Part shown: one piece after another, positions 36,445 to 44,436 of the stretch | Layout: each line of letters begins with the position of its first letter | Numbering within the stretch: position 1 is the stretch's first letter | NCBI RefSeq assembly: GCF_001635685.1 | Contig: NZ_LWFF01000002.1 | Span: forward strand, 1-64,000 | Direction of reading: 5' to 3' | Length of the DNA stretch: 64,000 nt | Source of the DNA: Erythrobacter sp. HI0063 | GTDB taxonomy: Bacteria; Pseudomonadota; Alphaproteobacteria; Sphingomonadales; Sphingomonadaceae | Made by a program: the position numbers and the translations under genes | Notes under the pieces: generated by a model | Databases searched by the model: none | What the model was told of the DNA's origin: nothing | What the model saw: only the letters and a program-made list of their open reading frames with translations

Positions 36445-37236
36445 GTGGCGGAGGGGGTCCAGGATCTGACCGAGCGCGAAAGGGAGGTGTTGCGCCTCCT
36501 GCTCGCAGGCCACACTGCGAAGTCCGCCGCGTCCGAGCTCGATCTGTCGGTCCACACGATCAACGATTACCTGCGCGAAGCCCGCAAGAAATTAGGGGTG
36601 TCGAGCAGCCGGGAGGCCGCACGAATCTTGGGGGATAAGGAGAGCGCCGCCCCCCAAAAGAGCGCACCCGAACAAACCGGGATGGGCGAGACCGCACCGC
36701 TCGGCGATCATGCGAAGCCATCAGCAACCCCGGGACCGCGATCCTATCGCCCCTGGATCATAGGAGCTTTCGCAATGCTAGCCGCCCTTATCGCCGCAAC
36801 TCTCGCTTTCACCGCCAGCACCCCGTCCGATCCCATCGCACCCGGTCAGGTCGCTTCCGAAAAGGGGGAAGAGACGATGGAAAACGTCGTTCAGGAAAAC
36901 GCCGTCGCGACCGAAGCCGCCCGCAATTGGGTGCGCCTGATCGATGCGGGCGAATATACCGAAAGCTGGTCGGAAGCGGGATCGATGTTCAAACAGGCGG
37001 TAACCGCCGACAGCTGGGCGGCGCAGGTCGCACCGATCCGCGAACCGCTGGGATCGCTCGTCAGCCGAACGGAGAAATCGATCGAAGCCCGTAGCGACCT
37101 GCCCGGCGCGCCGGCTGGCGATTATCGCATGATTTCCTTCGACACTGCCTATTCCGCCTCGCCCGAGCGCGTCGAGACTGTGGTGATGCACAAGGAAAAC
37201 GGTCGCTGGAGCGTGGTGGGCTATTTCATCCGCTGA
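36445..37236 (+). CDS. Membrane-tethered LuxR-HTH protein with DUF4019-like domain
   Basis: A 263-residue protein starting GTG, four bases after gmk. N-terminal LuxR-type helix-turn-helix (LTEREREVLRLLLAGHTAKSA, then LSVHTINDYLREARKKLGV), a linker, one membrane helix (PWIIGAFAMLAALIAATLAF, about 112-131) and a periplasmic domain (AARNWVRLIDAGEYTESWSEA to RWSVVGYFIR) that looks like DUF4019. A DNA-binding head fixed to the membrane suggests it senses an outside signal and acts on DNA directly, without proteolysis. Target unknown. Confidence 0.8.
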   Translation: MAEGVQDLTEREREVLRLLLAGHTAKSAASELDLSVHTINDYLREARKKLGVSSSREAARILGDKESAAPQKSAPEQTGMGETAPLGDHAKPSATPGPRSYRPWIIGAFAMLAALIAATLAFTASTPSDPIAPGQVASEKGEETMENVVQENAVATEAARNWVRLIDAGEYTESWSEAGSMFKQAVTADSWAAQVAPIREPLGSLVSRTEKSIEARSDLPGAPAGDYRMISFDTAYSASPERVETVVMHKENGRWSVVGYFIR

Positions 37237-37257
37237 GGCTTTCCTCCGATAAGAAAA

Positions 37258-37290
37258 TGCGGGCCGCGGACATTCCGTCTGCGGCCCGCA
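37258..37290 (+). terminator. Intrinsic terminator after the LuxR-HTH/DUF4019 gene
   Basis: TGCGGGCCGC (37258-37267) pairs perfectly with GCGGCCCGCA (37281-37290), loop 13 bases, 21 bases after the stop codon, followed by gtcctttgag. A-rich sequence lies on the other side, so it could also act on the opposite strand. Confidence 0.7.
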
Positions 37291-37436
37291 GTCCTTTGAG
37301 TTCGCCTGCCCTGGAAATTCGGCCCCGCCTCGTGGCAAGTGCCCAGCGGATTAAAACTTGGTAGGAACCCCCTTGGTCCGGCCCGATGCGCCCATCCCGT
37401 TTGCGCGTGTCGCGATTCGAACCTAGGCTTGCGCCG

Positions 37437-37946
37437 ATGATCGACGCAGCCACAGCCTCTGTCTTCGAAACGCTCACTGCGAAGCAACGCCAAGCCATGG
37501 CGCTTGCTGCCGATGGCCTCACGTCCAAGGAAATCGCCCGCGAACTCGATATCTCGCCGCATTCGGTCGACAAACGCATCGATGCGGTGCGAGGCCGGCT
37601 CGACGCCCGGCCGCGCAGCCAGATCGTGCGCGACTACCGCGCATGGAGCGATCGGACCGGTGAACCGATCACCGGTGATCGATCCCCCCTCACCCACCCC
37701 GCTCCCGACACGGCATCACTGGAACCGCAGCCGGAGGGCGAAACGCTCCCGTTCGACGACGCTCTCATCTTCGAGCGGTCTTCCGAATGGGATCGCCAGA
37801 CCGGATGGCTGCACCGGGGTGTCAAACCTTCCGATCTGGGTGTTGGCGGACGTTTACTGTTCGTCGTGGCCGGAGCGTTCCTGGTGGCGGCGGCTTTCGT
37901 GCTGGTCGCTGCTTCGGGCAATGTTCTGATCGATCTGCTCAGTTAG
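37437..37946 (+). CDS. Second membrane-tethered LuxR-HTH protein
   Basis: A 169-residue protein starting MIDAATASVFETL. The N-terminal HTH (LTAKQRQAMALAADGLTSKEI, ELDISPHSVDKRIDAVRGRL) is LuxR/sigma-region-4 like, and one membrane helix lies at the extreme C-terminus (GRLLFVVAGAFLVAAAFVLVA). It lacks the periplasmic domain of its neighbour. The upstream Met at 37386 has no support. Probably a sister regulator arising from the same ancestor. Confidence 0.75.
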   Translation: MIDAATASVFETLTAKQRQAMALAADGLTSKEIARELDISPHSVDKRIDAVRGRLDARPRSQIVRDYRAWSDRTGEPITGDRSPLTHPAPDTASLEPQPEGETLPFDDALIFERSSEWDRQTGWLHRGVKPSDLGVGGRLLFVVAGAFLVAAAFVLVAASGNVLIDLLS

Positions 37947-37991
37947 GCTGGCCTGCTCCCCGGCGCTTCAACCGCCTGTGGGAGACCCAGC

Positions 37992-38318
37992 ATGCTCGAT
38001 AGCCATTCCGCCACCGCACGCCTCGTGCGCCAGATGAAATCGACCGAAAGCGCCGTTTCGAACGCGCTGATCGAAGCGCTCGGCCTGATGCACACCGCCG
38101 CCATCGCGCAGCGCGATGTGGCCGCACCCGTCGCCAAGACGCAGGCCGCGATGCAGCGGATGAGCAAGATGGTCGAAGGCCTCGTGTCCGCCCAGGGCGA
38201 TACGCTGCGCGTCCACGGACAGCTGCGTGACGTGTCGCGTGTGGTGAACGCACCCGACGAACCGACTTGCCCCGACCAGGAAATCTTTACGACCGCGAGC
38301 GCGTCGCAAGTCGCCTGA
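37992..38318 (+). CDS. Small helical protein of unknown function
   Basis: A 108-residue protein, predicted mainly helical (STESAVSNALIEALGLMHTA, QAAMQRMSKMVEGLVSAQ). No signal peptide, membrane helix or known motif. It follows the second LuxR-HTH gene by 45 bases and could share its promoter. The last residues lie 35 bases before the start of a membrane protein gene. Confidence 0.6.
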   Translation: MLDSHSATARLVRQMKSTESAVSNALIEALGLMHTAAIAQRDVAAPVAKTQAAMQRMSKMVEGLVSAQGDTLRVHGQLRDVSRVVNAPDEPTCPDQEIFTTASASQVA

Positions 38319-38353
38319 TTGCTTTCGGCGGCGGGATCATCCAGCGTTCCGGG

Positions 38354-38785
38354 ATGGTACGATTTGCTATCCAAGTGACCATTGTGTTCCTCGTCGTCTT
38401 TTTTGCCCTGAAAAAGGGAGGGAGACCTGAGCGCCATGTTGCGATCGTACTTTTTGGAATGTTGGCCGCCGTCATCGGCCAAGCGCTCATCCGAGGGCAC
38501 TGGACTCAATATGACGATATTCCGTGGTTCCGCGTTGCGATCGATGTCGTGGCTTTCGCAATCGTTCTTGCGATCGCTCTTCGCGCCGATCGATGGTGGC
38601 CGCTATGGGTAGGGTCCGTTCTGCTCCTTTCCGTTCTCGCCCATCTGCTGCGGATCGTCCACGCGGAGATACCGCCTCTCGTTTACGCAATTATGGAGCG
38701 GTGGCCCTTTATGATCGCGACGGTTATTACGGGTCTGGGAACGTACTTGCACGCCCGCAGGGAACGGATCGCCTCGCGGAACTGA
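38354..38785 (+). CDS. Small membrane protein of unknown function
   Basis: A 143-residue protein starting MVRFAIQVTIVFLVVFFALK, with four hydrophobic segments (7-20, 34-48, 63-78, 86-101) and a further one near 115-130. Met at 38354 gives a clean first helix; the frame opens earlier but that part overlaps the previous gene. GC use is lower than around it. It overlaps the RadC-like gene by up to 85 bases. Confidence 0.6.
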   Translation: MVRFAIQVTIVFLVVFFALKKGGRPERHVAIVLFGMLAAVIGQALIRGHWTQYDDIPWFRVAIDVVAFAIVLAIALRADRWWPLWVGSVLLLSVLAHLLRIVHAEIPPLVYAIMERWPFMIATVITGLGTYLHARRERIASRN

Positions 38786-39366
38786 TCTTTCGGCTTCGGG
38801 GCAAGCATCCCGATCCCGCTTCCGCTGCGCGCAAGCTGCTTGCTCCCTACGGATCGGTGACCGCTCTGCGGCCCGATCCGGACCAAACCCCGAACGGTGG
38901 CGGCGTGACGGCGGGTGGCTGGGCCGCAGCGACGGTTCGCGCCCGCACTCTCCTTCGCCGCAGTCGCAAGCAGGCACCTACTTCGCGGAGACGACCTATG
39001 ACCGGGATTTCTATACCCGATGGGCTGCTGCTGGCCATGCGCGACATGCACACCGAACGGATGGTCGCCATCTTCGCCGATACCCACGGTCGCATGCTGG
39101 CGCACGAATTGGTGGCGGAAGGGGATCACACCGGTCTGCGCCTGTCGCTGCGGCAGATTTTCACCAAGGCGCTATCCCGCGATGCGCGGCGGATGGTGCT
39201 GGCGCACAACCATCCGTCCGGCTCGGCCGAGCCGAGCGACAGCGATATCGCCAGCACCAGACGGTTGAACCAGTTCGCCGCCAGCCTGGGGATCGCGCTG
39301 GAGGATCATCTGATCATCGGCAAGGACGCCATCACCAGCATGCGGGCGCGCAAGTTTATCGTTTGA
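38701..39366 (+). CDS. RadC-like JAB-domain protein, start uncertain
   Basis: The C-terminal 120 residues are a RadC/JAB domain with HNHPSGSAEPSDSDIASTRRL, the metal motif HxHPSGx8D, and LGIALEDHLIIGKDAI. Before it, RLAELIFRLRGKHPDPASAARKLL and YGSVTAL resemble the helix-hairpin-helix front of RadC. No ATG fits: 38593 and 38605 lie deep in the membrane protein gene, GTG at 38701 has a poorly spaced GGAG, and ATG 38998 would drop the HhH part. The N-terminus may be trimmed or overprinted. RadC proteins have no settled role; JAB domains are often in mobile or repair contexts. Confidence 0.7.
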   Translation: MALYDRDGYYGSGNVLARPQGTDRLAELIFRLRGKHPDPASAARKLLAPYGSVTALRPDPDQTPNGGGVTAGGWAAATVRARTLLRRSRKQAPTSRRRPMTGISIPDGLLLAMRDMHTERMVAIFADTHGRMLAHELVAEGDHTGLRLSLRQIFTKALSRDARRMVLAHNHPSGSAEPSDSDIASTRRLNQFAASLGIALEDHLIIGKDAITSMRARKFIV

Positions 39367-39370
39367 ATGA

Positions 39371-39397
39371 AACGGGCCGGGATCGTCCCGGCCCGTT
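39371..39397. terminator. Bidirectional terminator between RadC-like and SDR genes
   Basis: AACGGGCCGGGA (39371-39382) and TCCCGGCCCGTT (39386-39397) form a perfect 12-bp stem with a 3-base loop TCG. It sits between the stop codons of two convergent genes (39366 and 39409) and could end both transcripts. Confidence 0.8.
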
Positions 39398-39408
39398 GCA
39401 GTTCTCGA

Positions 39409-40215
39409 TCAGCGTCCGGCAGCCGGATCCGCGAAATGGGTCGGCAGATGGGCGTTGACGATGCCGCCATCCACGGTGACCGTTTCGCCGATCGTGTAGT
39501 CGCCCGCCCGGCTGGCGAGGTAGACCGCGGTGCCGCCCATATCGAACTTGTCGCCCACGCGCTTGTTCGGAATGCGCTTGGCGCTTTCCTCTTCCATGTC
39601 GCGCGCGACCTTGTTCATGTTCGACGGGAAGGCGCCGGGAGCAAGGCTGGTCACGTAGATGTGATCGTCCACCAGACGCGCGGCCATGCGCCGGGTCAGA
39701 TGGATCAGCGCGGCCTTCGAAGCCTGGTAGCTGTAGGTTTCCCACGGATTGACGCGCTGCCCATCGACCGAGGTGATGTTGATGACCTTGGCTGGCCGAT
39801 CCGCGCTGGCGGCGGCGGTGAGGAGCGTGTGAAGCTTCTGGGTCAGGAAGAACGGCGTCTTGACGTTCAGGTCCATCACCTTGTCCCAGCCCGCTTCGGG
39901 GAAATCGGTATAGTCCGCACCCCAGGCGGCCCCGGCATTGTTGACGAGGATATCGAGCTTGTCTTCCTTGCCGGACAGCTCGGAAACCAGTTCCTCAATG
40001 CCTTCCATGGTCGAGATGTCGCCCTGGATCGGGACGACCCGGTCGCCCAGTTCCTCGGCCGTTTCATGCAATTCGCCGCCCTTGCGCGCGGTGATGTAGA
40101 CGCGGTCGATACCGGCGGCGAGGAAGCCTTCGACGATCATGCGGCCGATCCCGCGGCTCCCGCCGGTCACGAGCGCGACGCGCCCCTTGAGGCTGAATAG
40201 GTCTTCGAGGGTCAT
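39409..40215 (-). CDS. Short-chain dehydrogenase/reductase
   Basis: A 268-residue SDR with the cofactor site VTGGSRGIG, NNAGAAWG, and the catalytic YSYQASK (Ser about 142, Tyr/Lys in YxxxK), ending in TVTVDGGI. It oxidises or reduces a hydroxyl using NAD(P). It is the last gene of an acyl-CoA dehydrogenase operon, so a 3-hydroxyacyl-type substrate is likely but not proven. Confidence 0.9.
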   Translation of the reverse strand: MTLEDLFSLKGRVALVTGGSRGIGRMIVEGFLAAGIDRVYITARKGGELHETAEELGDRVVPIQGDISTMEGIEELVSELSGKEDKLDILVNNAGAAWGADYTDFPEAGWDKVMDLNVKTPFFLTQKLHTLLTAAASADRPAKVINITSVDGQRVNPWETYSYQASKAALIHLTRRMAARLVDDHIYVTSLAPGAFPSNMNKVARDMEEESAKRIPNKRVGDKFDMGGTAVYLASRAGDYTIGETVTVDGGIVNAHLPTHFADPAAGR

Positions 40216-40252
40216 GTCTTGTCTCCTTGCCCCGTCGGGCGGGGCCTGTCTC

Positions 40253-41392
40253 TTAGTATCCGCTCAGTTCCGCCACGCGGTTGGCGTGGTAATACTGGTC
40301 GCCGAGGAACTCCTGCAGCGCGCGGTCGCGCTTCATATAGAGGCCGATATCGTATTCGTCGGTCATGCCGATGCCGCCATGCATCTGCACGCCTTCGCGC
40401 ACGGCAAGGCCCGCCGCCTTGGCGACCTTGGCCTTGGCGACGCTGGCCATCAGCTCGGCCTTTTCGCTTTCGCCGTCGAGCAGCTGCGCCGCCTTGATCG
40501 TCACCGCGCGGGCGATCTCGACTTCGGAATAGAGATGCGCGGCCCGGTGCTGAAGCGCCTGGAACTCGCCGATCAATTTGCCGAACTGCTTGCGCTGCTT
40601 CAGATAATCGACGGTCATGTCCATCGCCCCGCGCGCCACGCCGACGCCTTCGGCCGCCGCGCCGACGCGACCGGCAGTGAGCATGGCGTTCAGGACCGAA
40701 CGCCCGCCATCGACCTCGCCGATCACCGCATCGCCGTCCAGTTCGACGCCATCGAACGTGATGTGGCTGGCCATCGAGCTGTCGACCAGGCGCACGCTGT
40801 CATGGCTCATGCCGTTGGCGTCCTGCGGAACGGCGAACAGCGTCACGCCGTCCTCGTCGCTATCGCTGCCCGAAGTGCGGGCGGCGACTACGATCATCTC
40901 GGCGCTGGCACCGTAGACCACGAAATCCTTCTTGCCCGACAGGCGGAAGCCGTTGCCCGATTTTTCGGCCTTGCAGGCGATCCGTTCGGGGCGGTGCTTG
41001 GGGCCTTCGTCTATGGCGACGGCATAGACCTTTTCGCCGGCGACCATGTCGGGCAACCAGCGGGTTTTGACGTCGTCGCTACCGTGTTGCAGTGCCGTTG
41101 CAGCGAGCACGGAAGAGGACAGGAAGGGCGACGGCGTCAGATTGCGGCCGATCTCTTCGAGCACGATCCCGGCTTCGACATGGCCCATGTCGAGCCCGCC
41201 GTGATCTTCGCCCACCAGAATGCCGGTGAAGCCCATTTCGGCGAACTGCTTCCACAATTCGTGGCCGAAACCGTCCTTGCAATTGCGATCGCGCCAATGG
41301 CGCAATTGTTTCTGGATGCCGCCCTGTTCGGCCATGAACTGTTCGGCGGTTTCGGCAAGCATCGCCTGATCTTCGTCGTGATAAAGGGGCAT
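40253..41392 (-). CDS. Acyl-CoA dehydrogenase, subunit-like partner
   Basis: A 379-residue acyl-CoA dehydrogenase: N-terminal helices (LAETAEQFMAEQGGIQ), FTGILVGEDHGGLD, FRLSGKKDFVVYG in the middle sheet, and a C-terminal HGGIGMTDEYDIGLYMKRDRAL. It lies beside another family member (41506-42684). Adjacent unequal pairs of this kind are known in actinobacteria to form heterotetramers acting on bulky acyl chains such as sterol side chains; a similar arrangement is inferred here. Confidence 0.87.
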   Translation of the reverse strand: MPLYHDEDQAMLAETAEQFMAEQGGIQKQLRHWRDRNCKDGFGHELWKQFAEMGFTGILVGEDHGGLDMGHVEAGIVLEEIGRNLTPSPFLSSSVLAATALQHGSDDVKTRWLPDMVAGEKVYAVAIDEGPKHRPERIACKAEKSGNGFRLSGKKDFVVYGASAEMIVVAARTSGSDSDEDGVTLFAVPQDANGMSHDSVRLVDSSMASHITFDGVELDGDAVIGEVDGGRSVLNAMLTAGRVGAAAEGVGVARGAMDMTVDYLKQRKQFGKLIGEFQALQHRAAHLYSEVEIARAVTIKAAQLLDGESEKAELMASVAKAKVAKAAGLAVREGVQMHGGIGMTDEYDIGLYMKRDRALQEFLGDQYYHANRVAELSGY

Positions 41393-41410
41393 AATTCAGC
41401 CTTTTATATC

Positions 41411-41488
41411 GTCATCCCGGTGCAGACCGGGATCGGGTGCGGGCATGTCGGGCGATGCCGACAACGCCCCGGCCTTCGCCGGGGCGAC
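41411..41488. repeat. REP/BIME-like pair of intergenic palindromes
   Basis: Within the 113-base gap: ATCCCGGT (41414-41421) pairs with ACCGGGAT (41426-41433), and CGCCCCGGC (41465-41473) pairs with GCCGGGGCG (41478-41486). The outer edges GTCATCCCGG and CCGGGGCGAC are near complements, giving a bipartite inverted element. Such GTCATCCCGG units recur in sphingomonad genomes as dispersed repeats; here it may also protect mRNA between two dehydrogenase genes. Confidence 0.6.
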
Positions 41489-41505
41489 GCGATTGAAAAG
41501 AAGTC

Positions 41506-42684
41506 TCAGGCCCCCGGCAGGTCGAGGATGCGCTTCGAAATGACGTTCAGCATCACTTCGCTGGTGCCGCCTTCGATGCTGTTCGCCTTGGTGCGCAGCC
41601 AGCTGCGGGCAGTCTTGCCGCCGCTCGTCTCTTCGCTCTCCCATTCCAGAGCGCGGCTGCCGCCTGCCGCCATCAGCAATTCGTGACGACGCTTGTTGAG
41701 CTCGGTCCCGGCATATTTGAGCATGTTCGGCTGTGCGGGATGGCCCTTATTGACCTTGAGCTCGTCCATGAACTTCTCGCTCATCGCGGTGAAAGACAGC
41801 GCATCGACATCGAACATCGCCATTTCCGCGCGCAGCACCGGATCGAGTTCGCCCTGACGGCTGGTCGCCGCACCGAGCGAGGAGGCGCGATCGCCGCCGC
41901 CCGTCGCCGAGATCATCTCACGCTCGTGGCCGAGCAGATATTTGGCGACGTCCCAGCCGCGATTGATCTCGCCGACATAGCCGGGGATGTCCTCGCCATA
42001 GCTTTTCGGCACCTTCACATCGTCCATAAAGGTTTCGCAGAACGGGCTGTTGCCGCTGATCAGCTTGATCGGCTTGGTCGAAACGCCCTCATTCGCCATG
42101 TCGAACAGCATGAAGGTGATGCCCTGATACTTGTTCTGCTTGTCGGTGCGGACCAGGCAGAAGATCCAGTCCGCCTCGTCGGCATAGCTGGTCCAGATCT
42201 TCTGGCCGTTGACGATCCAATGATCGCCCTTGTCTTCGCCATAGGTCTGCATCGAGACGAGGTCCGACCCGCTGCCCGGCTCGGAATAGCCCTGGCACCA
42301 GCGGATTTCGCCCCGCGCGATTTCGTTGAGGAAGCGCCGCTTCTGCCCTTCGGTCCCGAAATGGAGCAGCGCCGGGCCAAGCATCCAGATGCCGAAGCTC
42401 GACAGCGGCGGGCGTGCCCCGATGCTGGCCATTTCCTGGCGCAGGATCTTGCCTTCCGCAGGCGTCAGGCCCGCGCCGCCATATTCCTTGGGCCATTCGG
42501 GCACGGTGTAACCCTTGTCGCGACACGCTTCGAACCATGCCTTCTGCGCATCGTTTTTGAAGCTGGCGTTGCGGCCACCCCAATAGACGTCTTCCTCGTC
42601 CCGCACGGGCTGGCGCATTTCGGGCGGGCAGTTGGCTTCGAGCCAGTCGCGCACTTCGGCGCGGAAGCTTTCCGGATCGGACAT
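41506..42684 (-). CDS. Acyl-CoA dehydrogenase
   Basis: A 392-residue enzyme starting MSDPESFRAEVRDWLEANCP. Hallmarks: WPKEYGGAGLTPAEG, WCQGYSEPGSGSDLVSMQT, IVNGQKIWTSYADEADW and the C-terminal NSIEGGTSEVMLNVISKRIL. The frame extends upstream across a likely operator and is cut at this Met. First gene of the operon 42684 to 39409 with its partner dehydrogenase and an SDR. Confidence 0.9.
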   Translation of the reverse strand: MSDPESFRAEVRDWLEANCPPEMRQPVRDEEDVYWGGRNASFKNDAQKAWFEACRDKGYTVPEWPKEYGGAGLTPAEGKILRQEMASIGARPPLSSFGIWMLGPALLHFGTEGQKRRFLNEIARGEIRWCQGYSEPGSGSDLVSMQTYGEDKGDHWIVNGQKIWTSYADEADWIFCLVRTDKQNKYQGITFMLFDMANEGVSTKPIKLISGNSPFCETFMDDVKVPKSYGEDIPGYVGEINRGWDVAKYLLGHEREMISATGGGDRASSLGAATSRQGELDPVLRAEMAMFDVDALSFTAMSEKFMDELKVNKGHPAQPNMLKYAGTELNKRRHELLMAAGGSRALEWESEETSGGKTARSWLRTKANSIEGGTSEVMLNVISKRILDLPGA

Positions 42685-42718
42685 TTTCGGGCCTCTCTCT
42701 CGTTTTCGACTCTTCGTG

Positions 42719-42739
42719 TTGACGTAAACGTTAAGTCGA
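42719..42739 (-). promoter_or_regulatory. Near-palindromic operator upstream of the dehydrogenase operon
   Basis: TTGACGTAAACGTTAAGTCGA is an imperfect palindrome (7 of 10 pairs around the central C) lying 35 bases upstream of the dehydrogenase start and between it and the divergent MFS gene. The ACGTAAACGT core is like motifs bound by TetR- and MerR-type regulators of fatty and branched-chain acyl-CoA catabolism. The regulator is not encoded nearby. Confidence 0.45.
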
Positions 42740-42900
42740 TTCGCACCCCTTCCGCAAGGGCCATCGCGCCGAGCCGCCATGCCGTAGCGTCGAGCGGTTT
42801 CGATTGACGCCGGTGGCTGCAAGCCTAGGCTCGAAGCCGGGAAAGAGGAGCGAGAAATGGCCACCAATGCGCGAATTCGTCGCGGTTCCGGGGTGTCGTC

Positions 42901-44340
42901 TTGACGGCGTTCACCACCGGCCCGCTGCCGCAGCGCCTCAAGATCGTGCATGGGTTCGGTGCGGTCGCCTTCGGCGTGAAAGATAGCGGGTTCAGTTTCT
43001 TCCTGCTGATCTTCTACAATCAGGTTCTGGGCATGAATGCGGCGCTCGTCAGTGCGGCGCTCGCCTGCGCGCTGCTGGTCGATGCGGTTATCGATCCGAT
43101 CCTCGGCTATCTGTCCGATCGCACCTACACGCGCTGGGGCCGCCGCCTCCCCTGGCTCTATGCCGCCGCGTTGCCTTTGGCCTTGGCATGGGCAGTGCTC
43201 TGGAACCCGGCGACCGACGGCCCGCCCACTTTCTGGGAATTGCTCGGCATCGCGATCGTCGTGCGCGTCCTGTTGTCCGCCTGCGAGGTGCCCTCTGTCA
43301 GCCTGCTGCCCGAGATTACGCAGGATTACGACGAGCGCACCACGCTATTCCGTTATCGCTATTTGTTCGGCTGGGTCGGCGGGATCGCGATGATGTTCCT
43401 TGCCTACACGGTCTTTATGCCCGGCCCCGAAGGGATGTTGGAGCCCGGCGGCTACAGCCTGTTCGGCATCTTCGGGGCGTGTCTCATCTTTGTCTCGGTG
43501 GTCGGTTCGGCAATCGGCCAGCACCGTCTGGTCGCCCATCTGCCCGAGACAAAGCCTGCGCCCTTTGCGTTGCGGCTGGCCTTCGCCGAGATCGCAGAAG
43601 CGTTTCGAGAGCGTGCCTTCCTGATCTTCGCGGCAGGCGCGCTCGCGGCCTATGTCTCGCAGGGCATGACCTTCTCGATCAGCAATTATCTGAACCTGTT
43701 CGTATGGCAGTTCGATCGTCTGGCCCTGATCCTTTATCCCGTGGTTTTGTTCGCGAGCGTTGTGCTGATGTTCTTCATCGTCGGCCCGATGCATGCCCGC
43801 TGGGGCAAACCGAAATCGGCGGCGATCGGTATGCTGGGGTCCTTCGCATTGGGCTTCGCGCCATATGTCTTGTTCCTGCTGGGAGCATGGCCGCAGGTCG
43901 GCGGCATCGCCTCCACCGCTGGCTTCTACGCCTTTATCCTGGTCGCGAACGCGTTCGGGATCGTCGCGCTGATTTCGGCCAGTTCGATGATTGCGGAAAT
44001 AGTAGAGGCCTTCGAAGAGCGAACCGGACGCCGGGCGGAAGCGACTTTTTATTCCGGCAATTGGTTCGTCCAGAAATGTGCAACCGGCGCGGGCATCCTC
44101 GTGACCGGTCAGGTCATCGCTTTGTCCGACCTGCCCAACGATGCCGTTCAGGGGGCCATCGCGAGCGACGTCATCGCGACGATGGTGCTGCTGTTCGGCG
44201 GGCTTTCGGCGGCTCTGGCGGCCATTGCGGCGTTCTGGCTGGCTCGGTTTCCGATTACGCGTGCCGAACATGAAGCGAGGCTTGCCGCGCTCGACGCTAC
44301 GGCACGCGCCGATCGCGACGCACAGATCACCCCACCCTGA
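42901..44340 (+). CDS. GPH-family (MFS_2) sugar or solute:cation symporter
   Basis: A 479-residue twelve-helix carrier starting with TTG at 42901; no ATG is in frame for the first helix. DAVIDPILGYLSDRT and RWGRRLPWLYAAA are the loop signature of the glycoside-pentoside-hexuronide family, with PSVSLLPEITQDYDERTTL in the middle. It is divergent from acyl-CoA dehydrogenases and beside another, so the cargo may be an organic acid or steroid-like compound rather than a sugar. Confidence 0.85.
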   Translation: MTAFTTGPLPQRLKIVHGFGAVAFGVKDSGFSFFLLIFYNQVLGMNAALVSAALACALLVDAVIDPILGYLSDRTYTRWGRRLPWLYAAALPLALAWAVLWNPATDGPPTFWELLGIAIVVRVLLSACEVPSVSLLPEITQDYDERTTLFRYRYLFGWVGGIAMMFLAYTVFMPGPEGMLEPGGYSLFGIFGACLIFVSVVGSAIGQHRLVAHLPETKPAPFALRLAFAEIAEAFRERAFLIFAAGALAAYVSQGMTFSISNYLNLFVWQFDRLALILYPVVLFASVVLMFFIVGPMHARWGKPKSAAIGMLGSFALGFAPYVLFLLGAWPQVGGIASTAGFYAFILVANAFGIVALISASSMIAEIVEAFEERTGRRAEATFYSGNWFVQKCATGAGILVTGQVIALSDLPNDAVQGAIASDVIATMVLLFGGLSAALAAIAAFWLARFPITRAEHEARLAALDATARADRDAQITPP

Positions 44341-44436
44341 ATATTGCGCGGCGAATAGGGGTTGGCGCGGCTATTTTGCTCTGCCAGTTTCGCGCCGCGA
44401 ACCGATTGAACGAGACGAGAGAGAGGACCTTCAGAC

